Shown: positions 1 to 9,633, numbered from the stretch's first letter. The stretch: 64,000 nucleotides of DNA from Comamonadaceae bacterium (GCA_027484105.1 JAIXUG010000025.1:1-64000); one strand, 5' to 3'. The notes: generated by a model from the letters alone, not told the origin. A program made the numbers and translations.

Positions 1-2030
1 CTTACGTTTTGGGCAACCACCTCGAAAATCTGACGCTGACTGGATCGGGTGCCATCAACGGCACAGGTAATGGCTCTGCTAACACCATCACAGGCAACAG
101 CGGCAACAACCGAATCGATGGTGGCGCTGGTGCTGACATTATGCAAGGCGGCGGCGGCGACGACACCTATGTGGTGGACAACATCTTGGATGTGGTCACG
201 GAAGCGAGTAGCGCCGGCACCGACACGGTTGAATCCGCCATCACCTATGTTTTAGGCAATCACCTCGAGAACCTGACGCTGATTGGAGCGGAGGCCATCA
301 ACGGCACGGGTAATGGCTCCGCGAACACCATCTTGGGCAACAGCGGCAACAACCGAATCGATGGCGGCGTTGGTGCTGACAACATGCAAGGTGGTGGGGG
401 CAACGACACCTATGTGGTGGACAACACGTTTGATGTGGTCACTGAAGGAGATAACGCTGGTACCGATACGGTTGAATCCGCCATCGCTTACGTTTTAGGC
501 AATCACCTCGAAAACCTGACGCTGACTGGAGCGGGCGCCATCAACGGCACGGGTAATGGCTCCGCGAACACCATCGTGGGCAACAGCGGCAACAACCGAA
601 TCGACGGCGGCGCTGGAGCTGACATCATGCAAGGCGGCGGAGGCAACGATAGCTATGTTGTGGACAACACGGGGGATGTGGTCAGCGAAGAGAACAATGC
701 AGGAACTGACACAGTTGAATCCGCCATCACTTACGTTTTGGGCAACCACCTCGAAAACCTGACGCTGACTGGAACGGATGCCATCAACGGCACAGGTAAT
801 GGCTCTGCTAACACCATCACAGGCAACAGCGGCAACAACCGAATCGACGGCGGCGCTGGTGCTGACACCTTGACCGGTGGCGAAGGTCATGACATTCTCA
901 ATGGCGATGCGGACGATGATGTGATCTTTGGCGGCGCTGGGTCCGACACCATCGACGGTGGAGCAGGCAACGACACCGCTTCTTACAGCGGGTCGAACGC
1001 TGCTGTCACCATCAACCTTGCAAACAACACAGCGTCTGGCGGCCATGCGCAAGGCGATGTGCTCAGCAACATTGAACACCTGATTGGCAGCAATGGGCAT
1101 GGCGACACATTGACAGGCAACAGCGATATGAACCGAATCGAGGGTGGCGGTGGCAACGACACGCTGGACGGCGGTGGCGGCTCCGACACCTTATTAGGCG
1201 GCACGGGCGATGACACCTACTTCATCAACAACGCTGGTGTCAACATCACTGAAAACGCAAGCGAAGGCTCCGACACCGTTATCAGCAGCATCAATCTCAC
1301 GCTGGGCGCCAACTTGGAAAACTTGACCCTCACCGCTAGCGCAACCTTCGGCACGGGCAACACCCTGAGCAATACGCTGACAGCCAACAACTTGGGCAAT
1401 ACCCTGAGCGGTGCTGAGGGCGACGATACCTTGATCGGCGGCACAGGCAACGACACCCTCAACGGCGATGCGGGCAATGACACATTGCGGGCGACTTCAG
1501 GCAACAACACCCTCAACGGCGGCGCTGGCAATGACACCTTGTTTGCGGGGAACGGTAACGACAACCTCAGTGGTGGTGAGGGTATCGACACGCTCGACCT
1601 CCGCACTCACAACAGCAGCTTGGTGGGCGACATCGCCAATGGCGGCGCGGGTGACGACACTCTCATCATCAACCAGGCCCATAACACCGGTACGTCTACC
1701 CTTCTCTTCGGCGACGCAGGCACAGACACCCTGCAAGTTTGGGGGACATCCAGCGCCACTCTCAGCTTAGGCAACTTGAATGCCACCTACTTTGAACGCT
1801 TGGACCTGCGCACCGATGGGGCCGCAACCCAAGTGTCTCTGAGCAGTGCAAGCATCATGCAATTGGTCAACAACACCAGTGGCTTGGATGTCCTGACCTT
1901 GCGTATGGGCAGCAACGACTCTTACATCATTGCAGCGGAGTCCAATGTCACCGTGACTCAAGGCCAAAGTATTGGTTTTTACAACAGTGCCAACACGTTG
2001 ATCGCCCAAGTCAATTTCGAATATGTATAA
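1..2030 (+). CDS. RTX-type repeat protein, C-terminal part (5' end outside window)
   Basis: The reading frame is open from the first base, so this is the C-terminal ~675 residues of a longer secreted protein. It starts with tandem 81-residue units carrying NHLENLTL, GTGNGSANTI, NRIDGGAGAD and DDTYVVDN motifs. These are followed by glycine/aspartate nonapeptide repeats of GGxGxDxL type (about residues 285-320, 385-400 and 470-540), which bind calcium in RTX proteins. The last ~60 residues lack repeats and end in a short hydrophobic tail (FEYV), as type I secretion signals often do. The stop codon overlaps the start of a type I exporter gene, which supports export by that route. No catalytic domain is visible in this part. 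Adhesin or surface-layer-like roles are likely from the family, but not shown. Family assignment is confident; function is not. Confidence 0.85.
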   Translation, partial: YVLGNHLENLTLTGSGAINGTGNGSANTITGNSGNNRIDGGAGADIMQGGGGDDTYVVDNILDVVTEASSAGTDTVESAITYVLGNHLENLTLIGAEAINGTGNGSANTILGNSGNNRIDGGVGADNMQGGGGNDTYVVDNTFDVVTEGDNAGTDTVESAIAYVLGNHLENLTLTGAGAINGTGNGSANTIVGNSGNNRIDGGAGADIMQGGGGNDSYVVDNTGDVVSEENNAGTDTVESAITYVLGNHLENLTLTGTDAINGTGNGSANTITGNSGNNRIDGGAGADTLTGGEGHDILNGDADDDVIFGGAGSDTIDGGAGNDTASYSGSNAAVTINLANNTASGGHAQGDVLSNIEHLIGSNGHGDTLTGNSDMNRIEGGGGNDTLDGGGGSDTLLGGTGDDTYFINNAGVNITENASEGSDTVISSINLTLGANLENLTLTASATFGTGNTLSNTLTANNLGNTLSGAEGDDTLIGGTGNDTLNGDAGNDTLRATSGNNTLNGGAGNDTLFAGNGNDNLSGGEGIDTLDLRTHNSSLVGDIANGGAGDDTLIINQAHNTGTSTLLFGDAGTDTLQVWGTSSATLSLGNLNATYFERLDLRTDGAATQVSLSSASIMQLVNNTSGLDVLTLRMGSNDSYIIAAESNVTVTQGQSIGFYNSANTLIAQVNFEYV
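12..870 (+). repeat. 243-bp tandem repeat inside the RTX gene
   Basis: Equivalent GGC codons of the LGNHLENL motif lie at 12, 255, 498 and 741, giving an exact 243-bp (81-codon) period. Three complete units (12-254, 255-497, 498-740) and a fourth that diverges after about 870 are visible. The period is a multiple of three, so the frame is kept. The first unit begins at the window edge, so more copies probably lie upstream. Units differ mostly by scattered substitutions. Confidence 0.9.
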
Positions 2031-3861
2031 GTCCGTCGTGATCAACGCGTCCCCCATGCCCCCCGACCTCAGCAGCCTCCGCGCATGGCTGGGCTTTGTC
2101 TTGCGAGGCCGTTTGGGCTGGCTTGCGCTGTCCAGTTTGTTCATCAACCTGGGCATGTTGGTCCCCGCTTTGTTCGGCATGCTGGTTTATGACAAGGTGG
2201 TGCACAACGGCATTTTTGAGACCCTGTGGGCGCTGGCCATCGGGGTGGTTCTGTATTTGGCCATCGAGCTGGTTTTGCGCACCTTGCGCGTGCGTGACAT
2301 CGAGCGCGTGGCCTTGACCATCGACCAGATGGTTGACCAGCGCCTGTTCGCCACGCTGCTGCAGCCTTCCGGCCGCAGCGGGGCACAGCCTGGCATGGCA
2401 GCTCGTTTCCTCACGCTCTACCGTGACTTGGCCTCGGCCCGCGACTTCTTCTCGTCGCAATACCTGTTGGCCATGGCCGACGTGCCGTTTTTGCTGCTCA
2501 TTTTGGTGGTCATCGGCTTCATCGCCTGGCCTTTGCTGGTGGTGGTGTTGGTGTGGGTCGGGCTGTATGTGTTGGTGGGCCAGTGGCTCAAAGACCGCAG
2601 CCAACAGCAAACCCGCGATGTCAACACCCAGCAGGCCAACAAACTTGCCTTGCTCACCGACACGCTGTCATCCCTCGACACCTTGCGCACCAGCCACGCC
2701 GGCAGCCGCATGCAACAGCGCTTTGAATCGGCGGCACTGCAAACCGCCCAATCGGCCAGCGCCTTGCGCCAATCGGTGGTGCTTCAATCGCACTGGCAAA
2801 TGGCCGTGTCCTTGCTCAGTTACACCAGTTTGCTGCTGGTGGGCGCCTATTTGATTTTTGGGCAATTCATCACGGTGGGCGCACTCATTGCTGTGTCCAT
2901 GCTCAGCGGCCGCACCTTGGCCACCGTGGGTCAGGTCTTGCTGTCACTGGGCCGCTGGGCCGAGCTGCGCCAATCCATCGCGCAGCTTGCCCCTTACCTG
3001 CAAAACCCAGCAGGGCAGGGCGACACTGTGCCCTCGGCCAACACGCAAGCCTCAGATTCGATGGGTGTCAGCCCCCAAGCGTTGAGCGCCGTGTCCGACA
3101 CCCTGCGCCGCCCTGCAGGCACGGTGCACGGGCACATCGCCACCCACCAACTGGTGCACCGCTATGCCAACGGGCAGACGGCGCTGCGCGAGCTCAACCT
3201 CACCATCCAACCCGGTGAACGCGTGGGCTTGCTGGGACGTCCCGGCTCGGGCAAATCCACCTTGCTGCGCATCCTGGCGGGGGCTATACAACCCACTCAG
3301 GGCGAAGTGCGGGTGGACCACGCTTGGCTGCACGGCATCGCGGCGCAAGACCGCGTCACCTGGCTGGCCTTCAAGCCGCAAGAAGCGCCCCTGATGGCCG
3401 GCACGCTCGAATCCAACATATTGCTCAACCTGCCCGAAGACGCCAGCCCCCAAGCGCGCATGGCAGCGCTGGCCCACGCGGTGCACACCTCGGCCTTGGA
3501 CGCCGATTTGGCCTCGGGCGCATTGCGTCTGGACCAGCCGGTTGAAGAATATGGCGCCAACCTCTCAGGCGGGCAGCGCCAAAAAGTGGCCCTGGCCCGC
3601 GCCCTGGCCACACGCCCGCGCCTGCTGCTGCTCGACGAGCCCACCACAGGCCTGGACACCGAAACCGAAAAAACCATCGTCGAGCGCCTGGCCGCGCTGA
3701 CCGATGTCACCCTCATCATGGTCACCCACAGTGCCGCTGCTCTGGCCATCACCCAGCGCTTGGTGGTGCTGGATCAAGGACAACTGCGGGCCGATGGTCC
3801 CACCGCAAAAATGTTGGCCCCTGTTGCAGCGCCCCCTGCGATTGAGCCATCAGCTTCTTAA
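2023..3861 (+). CDS. Type I secretion ABC transporter, permease-ATPase fusion
   Basis: The 612-residue protein has an N-terminal membrane domain (about residues 30-330, with hydrophobic segments near 35-60, 65-90, 150-190 and 265-305) and a C-terminal ATPase. The ATPase shows Walker A GRPGSGKST near residue 405, the signature LSGGQRQ near 514, and Walker B LLLLDEP near 534. The membrane domain resembles LapB/PrtD-type exporters of RTX proteins. I see no N-terminal C39 peptidase or C39-like domain; only about 30 residues precede the first membrane segment. The ATG lies inside the end of the RTX gene (8-nt overlap), implying translational coupling to its likely substrate. An alternative ATG at 2056 is possible. 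Neither a HlyD-type adaptor nor a TolC-type outer-membrane protein is in the window; they may lie upstream. Confidence 0.9.
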   Translation: MYKSVVINASPMPPDLSSLRAWLGFVLRGRLGWLALSSLFINLGMLVPALFGMLVYDKVVHNGIFETLWALAIGVVLYLAIELVLRTLRVRDIERVALTIDQMVDQRLFATLLQPSGRSGAQPGMAARFLTLYRDLASARDFFSSQYLLAMADVPFLLLILVVIGFIAWPLLVVVLVWVGLYVLVGQWLKDRSQQQTRDVNTQQANKLALLTDTLSSLDTLRTSHAGSRMQQRFESAALQTAQSASALRQSVVLQSHWQMAVSLLSYTSLLLVGAYLIFGQFITVGALIAVSMLSGRTLATVGQVLLSLGRWAELRQSIAQLAPYLQNPAGQGDTVPSANTQASDSMGVSPQALSAVSDTLRRPAGTVHGHIATHQLVHRYANGQTALRELNLTIQPGERVGLLGRPGSGKSTLLRILAGAIQPTQGEVRVDHAWLHGIAAQDRVTWLAFKPQEAPLMAGTLESNILLNLPEDASPQARMAALAHAVHTSALDADLASGALRLDQPVEEYGANLSGGQRQKVALARALATRPRLLLLDEPTTGLDTETEKTIVERLAALTDVTLIMVTHSAAALAITQRLVVLDQGQLRADGPTAKMLAPVAAPPAIEPSAS

Positions 3862-3889
3862 TATGAATACAATAGTTCCTTTTTAAGCC

Positions 3890-4603
3890 ATGCACATCGC
3901 TCTGTTGGAAGACGAAATCAGCCTCAGCCAAGAGGTGCAAGACCTGCTCACGCAAGCGGGCCACAGCGTGGTGCACTTTGCCGACGGGCACCAGATCATG
4001 CAGGGCTTGCGCAAAGACACCTTCGACCTTTTTGTGCTCGACTGGCAAGTCCCTGGTCCCAGCGGCATGGACGTGCTCAGCCACATGCGCGATGTGCTCA
4101 AACTGACAGTTCCTGTCATCTTCTTGACCAGCCACAGCGCCGAAGACCAAATCGTGCAGGCCCTGAGCGCCGGTGCTGACGACTACTGCGTCAAGCCCTT
4201 GCGCGCTTATGAATTTCTGGCCCGCATCGGCGCTTTGCAGCGCCGCATGAGCTTGACCAACCCCACGGGCCAAGACGGTGAGTTGTCCCCGGGCTATGTG
4301 TTTGACAGTATCAACCGCACCGTGACGGTGCACGGCCAGCGGGTCACCCTCACAGAAAAGGAATACCTGCTCAGCCGCCTCTTTTTTGAAAACGCCGAGC
4401 GACCCATCGCACGCAACCGGCTGATGAAAGACATCTGGGGCCACGAAGAAGCCACACTGTCACGCACCCTCGATGTGCACATCTCCTGGATCCGCCGCAA
4501 GCTCAACATCGGCGCCAACTCCGATCAGGTGCGCCTGGTCGTGGTGCACGGTTACGGCTACCGCTTGATGAAGATCCCTCCACATTCAGGCAGTACAACA
4601 TGA
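3890..4603 (+). CDS. OmpR/PhoB-family response regulator
   Basis: The 237-residue protein has a receiver domain (1-120) with an acidic pocket near residue 8 (LLEDE), the phospho-acceptor Asp51 in LFVLDW, Thr80, and Lys102 in the CVKP motif. A winged-helix DNA-binding domain (about 135-230) follows, with the typical LTEKEYLL, SRTLDVHISWIRRKL and GYGYRL elements. It starts 28 nt after the ABC exporter and overlaps the next gene by four bases (ATGA), so it is probably in one operon with the exporter and the sensor kinase at 5927-8203. That kinase is its obvious partner, although the LysM-FecR gene sits between them. Targets are unknown; the adjacent exoprotein genes are candidates. Confidence 0.9.
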   Translation: MHIALLEDEISLSQEVQDLLTQAGHSVVHFADGHQIMQGLRKDTFDLFVLDWQVPGPSGMDVLSHMRDVLKLTVPVIFLTSHSAEDQIVQALSAGADDYCVKPLRAYEFLARIGALQRRMSLTNPTGQDGELSPGYVFDSINRTVTVHGQRVTLTEKEYLLSRLFFENAERPIARNRLMKDIWGHEEATLSRTLDVHISWIRRKLNIGANSDQVRLVVVHGYGYRLMKIPPHSGSTT

Positions 4604-5934
4604 CCCTCAACCCTTCATGGCGCAAGCCAACGCATCGCTTCATCAGCCTCTGCTCACTGGTCGCTCTGATGGGCGGCAGTGGCCTTGCTTCTGCCCAAAC
4701 ACTGTCTGACGACGCCCATGTGGCCTACACCATCAAACCCGGCGACATGATGTCGGTGTTGGCCCAGCAATTTTTGCAAGACCCCGCCGCACTGCAAACC
4801 GTGGCCCGCATCAACCGCATTGCCAATGTGCACCGAGTGCCTGTGGGCAAAGTCATCAAAATCCCACGCGACTTGCTCAAATACGTGCCCGCCAGCGCGC
4901 AGGTGACGCACCTGCGATGCCGCGACGTCTTGCGTCTGGATGGCCCGGGTGCGCAAGAAATCCGTTTGGGCAGCACCTTGACCGAAGGGGCTGTGCTGCG
5001 CATCCCGCCCGGCTGTCAGTTCACCATGACGCTCGAAGATAACACCAGCGTCCGCCTTCTGTCTGGGGCCGTCGTTCAGCTCACCACCCTCAGGCGCAAC
5101 GCGTTCGACCCGTCGCCAGAGGTCAAGATCGACCTGCTCGATGGCAGGGCCCATGTGAACGTACCGACCAAACGTCCGCCCGGCGATGCGCCTTTTCGTG
5201 TCTTGACCCCGACTGCCGTGGCGGGTATTCGCGGCACTCAGTTCAGGGTGGGTTTTGTGCCCGAAGTTCGCAGCAGCCAACTCGAGGTGGTCTCCGGGGC
5301 CGTGGCTGCCCGAGGGCCCAGCGAGTCCCCAGAGCGATTGGCCGGGGCTGACCAAGGTGTAGCCACACCCGCCAATGGCATGGCGCTGCCGGTAGAGCCC
5401 TTGCTGCCTGCCCCCCGGTTCGTCAGGGTGGCCGAGCAAGCTGATGGTCGTGCTCTGTTGGTTTTCCGTGCGCCCCCAGCCCAACAGTTTCACCTCAGCA
5501 CCGCTGACGAGGCCAATTTCAACACCGTGCGCACCGAAGGTCTGATGGGGCAAGCCCAAGTGCTGGTGCCCAACTTCAACGCCCAGGCCCGCTTCTTCCA
5601 ATGGTCCAGCATCACCGACAGCGGCTTGTTTGGGCATACCGCCGACTATGCCATTTGCAAAGGCTATGCCGCCGGCAACGTCCTGCGGTGCAACGTGCCC
5701 TTCAGCTTTGAGGGCTTCAACCAACCCCATTTCCAACTGCAAAAAATCGAGGCTGGTGCAGCCCTGACGGTCATGGAAGGACCGGTCACCCGCAGCGAAG
5801 ACAACCTGCTGGTCTTCAAAGGCCTGCCTTCTGGCCAGTACCGATGGCGCATTGAATACGAATTTTTGCCTGGCAAAAAATCCCGGCTCGAAGGCCAATT
5901 TGAGCTGATCGCCGTGCCTGGCCCGCATGCTTGA
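4600..5934 (+). CDS. Secreted LysM- and FecR-domain protein
   Basis: The 444-residue protein has an N-terminal signal peptide ending near LASAQ (about residue 33). A LysM domain follows (about 46-98, AYTIKPGDMMSVLAQQF), which normally binds peptidoglycan. A FecR domain (about 150-235) contains the typical VLTPTAVAGIRGTQFRV core. The C-terminal ~200 residues look beta-rich and I do not recognise them. FecR domains usually transmit signals across the periplasm. Here the gene is wedged between a response regulator and a sensor kinase with 4-nt and 8-nt overlaps, so I infer a periplasmic, wall-associated accessory to that two-component system. No anti-sigma-factor cytoplasmic domain is present, unlike classical FecR. 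Confidence 0.85.
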   Translation: MTLNPSWRKPTHRFISLCSLVALMGGSGLASAQTLSDDAHVAYTIKPGDMMSVLAQQFLQDPAALQTVARINRIANVHRVPVGKVIKIPRDLLKYVPASAQVTHLRCRDVLRLDGPGAQEIRLGSTLTEGAVLRIPPGCQFTMTLEDNTSVRLLSGAVVQLTTLRRNAFDPSPEVKIDLLDGRAHVNVPTKRPPGDAPFRVLTPTAVAGIRGTQFRVGFVPEVRSSQLEVVSGAVAARGPSESPERLAGADQGVATPANGMALPVEPLLPAPRFVRVAEQADGRALLVFRAPPAQQFHLSTADEANFNTVRTEGLMGQAQVLVPNFNAQARFFQWSSITDSGLFGHTADYAICKGYAAGNVLRCNVPFSFEGFNQPHFQLQKIEAGAALTVMEGPVTRSEDNLLVFKGLPSGQYRWRIEYEFLPGKKSRLEGQFELIAVPGPHA

Positions 5935-8203
5935 CTCTGCCGCCCCACCTATCCTGGACGAGCGCAGGTTCTACCGGGAGTGGTGGCTCATGGCTGTGCT
6001 CGCCTTGGGCACACTCATCACCATGACGGCGCTTCGATGGGGACAAAGCCCTGGCCAGGTCATCTACGACCAATTTCACCGCTGGCAATCTGCCCAGGCC
6101 GACGCCCAAGTGGTGGTGGTGGCCATTGACAACCCCACCTTGGACACTTTGGGCGGCTGGCCCCTTGATCGTCAGCACTACGCCCAACTGCTCAGCCTGC
6201 TGGCCCGCCCGGCTAACCAGCCCAGAGCCATCGGCTTTGACCTGCTTTTTCTCGATCCCAGCCCCTCCGATGACTTGCTGGCAGAGCAAATGCGCAAGCA
6301 CCGCGTGGTGCTGGCTGCAGAGCAGGGGCGTCACCCCGGCGAGCCCAAGGAAAACTTGCCTGTTCTGGCTTTGCGTCAGGCGGCCTCTGCGCTGGCGCAC
6401 ATCAACGTCAACTTCGAGTCCGACGGGGCTTTGCGCGGCGTGCAGCTGCGTCAAGGCAACTTTGACCACCTGTCCCTCGTCCTGTCGGGTCAAGAACCTG
6501 AACGCTACAACAGCCACGGCAGCTACCGGCGGTTTTTGCAAATCAACCCTTTCACTGGCCTGCCCACCATCAGTTTGTCCGATGTCTTGTCGGGCCAGTT
6601 GCCGCTGCCGCTGTTCAAAGACAAATATGTGCTGATCGGTGCCACGTCGCCCAGCCTGGGTGACCAGTTCCCCGGTGTCTATGCAGGCCAGCACAATGCG
6701 GGAACACCCGGCGTGGTCATGCATGCCAGTGTGCTTTCTGGCCTGTTGCAAGGCAGCCTCATCACGCCTTTGCACAGGGCTTGGCAGCACTTGCTCAGCG
6801 CCCTGGCGCTCGTCATTGTGCTGTTGGCTTTGCTGGTGTTCAGCCCCAGGGTTGAGATGGCTGTCAGCGTCTTCACAGTCTGTCTGGTGCTGGCCACCAG
6901 CTGGGCCTTGCTGCGCTATCAACACCTGTGGTTTGATCCTGGCTTGCCAATCATGGCCATTGCCCTGGTCAAACCCACTTGGGCGTGGCGGCGCGGCGAA
7001 ATGGTGCTGTACTTTTTGCGGCAAGGCGTCAACAGCCTGGGCCATCCGCGTCACCATTTGCGCTCTTCTGTGTCGGCAGAGTCTGGCAAGGCACCACGCT
7101 GGTTTTTGCGCAGCGACAGCATCCAACAATATGCCCGCTTGCTCAAAAGAGCCATGGGCCGCACCCAGTCTCAGTTGCAGTTCTTGAACAGGCTGGTTTC
7201 CGAAATCCCCAGCGCTTTGCTGGCCGCCGACGCGCAAGGTCTCATCACCCTCGTCAACCCCCGCATGCACGAAGGCCTGCCCGCCGGATTGCTGCAAAAG
7301 GGCAAGCCGGTGATGCCCTTGCTGTTTTACCTGGGGCTGAGTAAAAACCCCGCGCTGCAGCAGCTCACTGGCAAAGACCGATACGTCAGCGCCATCGACA
7401 TCCAGGGGGTGCTGCGCCACTACATCTTTCACCTGGCCGAGGTCGAAGGCGACGACGCCCAACCCTGGTGGATCCTGGTGCTGACCGACATCACAGAAAT
7501 GCGTCAACTGCAATTGGGCCGAGACAAAACCTTGCAACTGCTCTCGCACGACATGCGCACCCCGGTGGCCTCCATACTGGCGCTCACCCGCCAAAACCGA
7601 TCTGATCCAACTCTCATCGGCCAAGCCCAAGGGCAGGCCCATCCGGCGGACAGGATCAAGCACCATGCCAACAACTTGCTGCACATGATGGACGACTTCA
7701 TCTTCTCCATCAAAGCCGAAGCCCCCGAATACGCCCTGGTCGAATCCCTCATGGACAGCCTGGTCGACGAGGCGGTCTTTCAGGTCAAGGACCTGGCCCA
7801 AGGCCGCCACATGCGCGTGGTGGTGCAGTTTGACGACGACCCCCAATTCATCCTGGCCGATCAGCGCCTGCTGACCCGCATGTTGGTCAATTTGCTGGTC
7901 AATGCCGTGCGCCATGGGCAGGCACACACCGACATCGTGCTGCGTCTGAGCCACCAAAACCCCGGTGATCCCGGCACTGGCGGTTGGCTGCACCTGAGCC
8001 TGAGCAACACCGTGGGCGAGCCGGACCAGCCCTCTGACCCGTCATCTGTCCATCCCGCGCCCATGAAGGGCTTCGGTCTGGGGCTTGAGTTTGTCAAAAC
8101 TGTGGTGCGCAAGCATGCAGGCCAAATTCACCTGGACTTGCCCCCGCAGCCCGGTGCCATCGCGCATGTGCACCTGAAATTGCCCTTGGTCGATTTGCGC
8201 TGA
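5927..8203 (+). CDS. CHASE2-domain sensor histidine kinase
   Basis: The 758-residue membrane kinase has a first membrane segment near residues 20-40 and an extracytoplasmic CHASE2 domain (about 45-280, with VVVVAIDNPTLD, AIGFDLLFLD and KYVLIGAT). Two or three membrane helices follow (about 285-350), then a PAS-like linker (about 415-520, IPSALLAADAQGLITLVN). HisKA carries the phospho-acceptor His541 in LLSHDMRTP, and HATPase_c has Asn659 in the N box and GFGLGLEFVK as G box. CHASE2 lies outside the membrane with the kinase inside, so this is an envelope sensor whose ligand is unknown. The start overlaps the FecR gene by 8 nt. It probably phosphorylates the response regulator at 3890-4603. Confidence 0.9.
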   Translation: MLDSAAPPILDERRFYREWWLMAVLALGTLITMTALRWGQSPGQVIYDQFHRWQSAQADAQVVVVAIDNPTLDTLGGWPLDRQHYAQLLSLLARPANQPRAIGFDLLFLDPSPSDDLLAEQMRKHRVVLAAEQGRHPGEPKENLPVLALRQAASALAHINVNFESDGALRGVQLRQGNFDHLSLVLSGQEPERYNSHGSYRRFLQINPFTGLPTISLSDVLSGQLPLPLFKDKYVLIGATSPSLGDQFPGVYAGQHNAGTPGVVMHASVLSGLLQGSLITPLHRAWQHLLSALALVIVLLALLVFSPRVEMAVSVFTVCLVLATSWALLRYQHLWFDPGLPIMAIALVKPTWAWRRGEMVLYFLRQGVNSLGHPRHHLRSSVSAESGKAPRWFLRSDSIQQYARLLKRAMGRTQSQLQFLNRLVSEIPSALLAADAQGLITLVNPRMHEGLPAGLLQKGKPVMPLLFYLGLSKNPALQQLTGKDRYVSAIDIQGVLRHYIFHLAEVEGDDAQPWWILVLTDITEMRQLQLGRDKTLQLLSHDMRTPVASILALTRQNRSDPTLIGQAQGQAHPADRIKHHANNLLHMMDDFIFSIKAEAPEYALVESLMDSLVDEAVFQVKDLAQGRHMRVVVQFDDDPQFILADQRLLTRMLVNLLVNAVRHGQAHTDIVLRLSHQNPGDPGTGGWLHLSLSNTVGEPDQPSDPSSVHPAPMKGFGLGLEFVKTVVRKHAGQIHLDLPPQPGAIAHVHLKLPLVDLR

Positions 8204-8394
8204 GGCCAAGCCCAGCCCAGCGCAGGCCCTGCGCCACCCAGGTTGGCAAATGTCAAATGTCACTTTTTGCAATTAATTACATTTAATTGACATTTAATCT
8301 AATTTAAACGTTCCTGTGTTAACTTTTTTGGCACAATCAGCCCAAATTGCTTATTTTATTGCGGTCTTTGGTGCGCCAAATAAAGGTTTTTGTC
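8204..8394 (+). promoter_or_regulatory. AT-rich upstream region of tpsA1
   Basis: This 191-bp gap separates the kinase gene from tpsA1. It contains GTCACTTT at 8259-8266 (the reverse complement of AAAGTGAC, which recurs before tpsA2) and an AT-rich stretch from about 8268 to 8310, including TTGACA at 8287-8292. No well-spaced -10 element could be assigned with confidence. AAAGG about 9 nt before the ATG at 8395 is a plausible ribosome binding site. There is no terminator-like hairpin after the kinase gene, so read-through into tpsA1 is possible. Confidence 0.45.
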
Positions 8395-9633
8395 ATGAAT
8401 GCTCGTTGCTACAAAACTGTCTTTTCCAAACGCTTGGGCGCCCGTGTGGCCGTGGGCGAACACGCCAGCAGCCAGGGCAAAGCCACCGGCGCCAGTTCAA
8501 GCGCCAGTACTTCAGGGCAAAGCCCCTGCAGCGATGCCTGGGCAGGCAGCTTCTGGGGCGCACTCAGCAGCACCTTTGCACTGGTCGCCCTGGTCTGGGC
8601 CACACCGGCTTGGGCCCAACCTGCCACCCACGCTTTACCCACCGGGGGCCAGGTGGTGCAAGGTGCGGTGCAGTTCAACCAAAGCGCCCAGCAACTGAAC
8701 ATCCACCAAAGCACCGACCGCGCCGCTATCAACTGGCAAAGGTTTGACATCGGAGCCGCTGCCAAAGTCAACATCCAGCAACCAAGCGCCCAGTCGGTCT
8801 TGCTCAACCGCGTGGGCGGAGAGTCGCCCAGCCAAATCTTTGGTCAGCTGACAGCCAACGGCCAAGTGATTTTGGTCAACCCCAATGGCATGGTCTTTGG
8901 CAAGGACGGCAGCGTGAGTGCCGCAGGCTTTACCGGCTCTACCCTGCACATCTCGGACGCAGACTTCATGGCGGGCAAAGAGCGCTACACCCGCACAGGC
9001 ACAGCCGCATCCACCAGCGCCATCGTCAACCGCGGCCTGATCCAAGCCGCGCCGGGTGGCTATGTGGCCCTGCTGGGTGCCAGTGTCAGCAATGAAGGCC
9101 GCATCGAAGCACCCCAGGGGAACGTTTTCATGGCCGCAGCCGATGCGGTGACCCTGCCCAGCCCGACAGTGGGCTTGCCCATTGGCCAAAGCGGTCGCAT
9201 CCGGCTGGAGTTGACACCGGCCAGCATCAACGCGGCGGTGGCCAACCATAAGGGCGGCACCATCGTGACCGAAGGCGGACAGGTGTACCTGCAGGCCGCT
9301 GCGCTCAACCAAGCCATGGCCACCGTGCTGCAAAGCGGCAGCATCGACACCACGGGGGTGCAGGGTGGGCAGGTGCATGTGCTGGCCGATGGCGGCCGAA
9401 TCCGGGTGGATGGCCAGATCAAGGCCAACAGTACCAACGGTTCGGCCGGTGGTGACATTTACATTGGCCGGGACAAAGACACCAACGTGCTGGCGGCGGT
9501 GGGCGACGCCAGTGGTGCCAAATTGGAGTCCAAAGGCGGTTTTGTCGAAACCTCTGGCCAGTACCTTGCCACCACGGGCACACGGGTGACCGCCAAAGAG
9601 TGGTTGCTCGACCCCACCGACATCAACATCGTG
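8395..9633 (+). repeat. Conserved 5' module, copy 1 (signal peptide and TPS domain)
   Basis: The first ~1.24 kb of tpsA1 is nearly identical in DNA to the starts of tpsA3 (25116-26376) and, somewhat less, tpsA2 (16934-18220). The differences visible by eye are mostly third-codon changes, plus a short divergent patch in the signal-peptide linker. Similarity drops sharply after the WLLDP motif. Confidence 0.85.

Noticed and set aside
12..870. CRISPR-like array
   Set aside because: The repeat unit is 243 bp with no spacers and stays in frame; it encodes RTX-type protein repeats.
5816..7993. Long antisense open frame (725 codons) across the CHASE2 kinase gene
   Set aside because: The sense strand encodes clear CHASE2, HisKA and HATPase domains; the antisense product has no recognisable domain.
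8347..8394. Sixteen extra N-terminal residues for TpsA1
   Set aside because: The two paralogues start at the equivalent of 8395, which gives a proper extended signal peptide.
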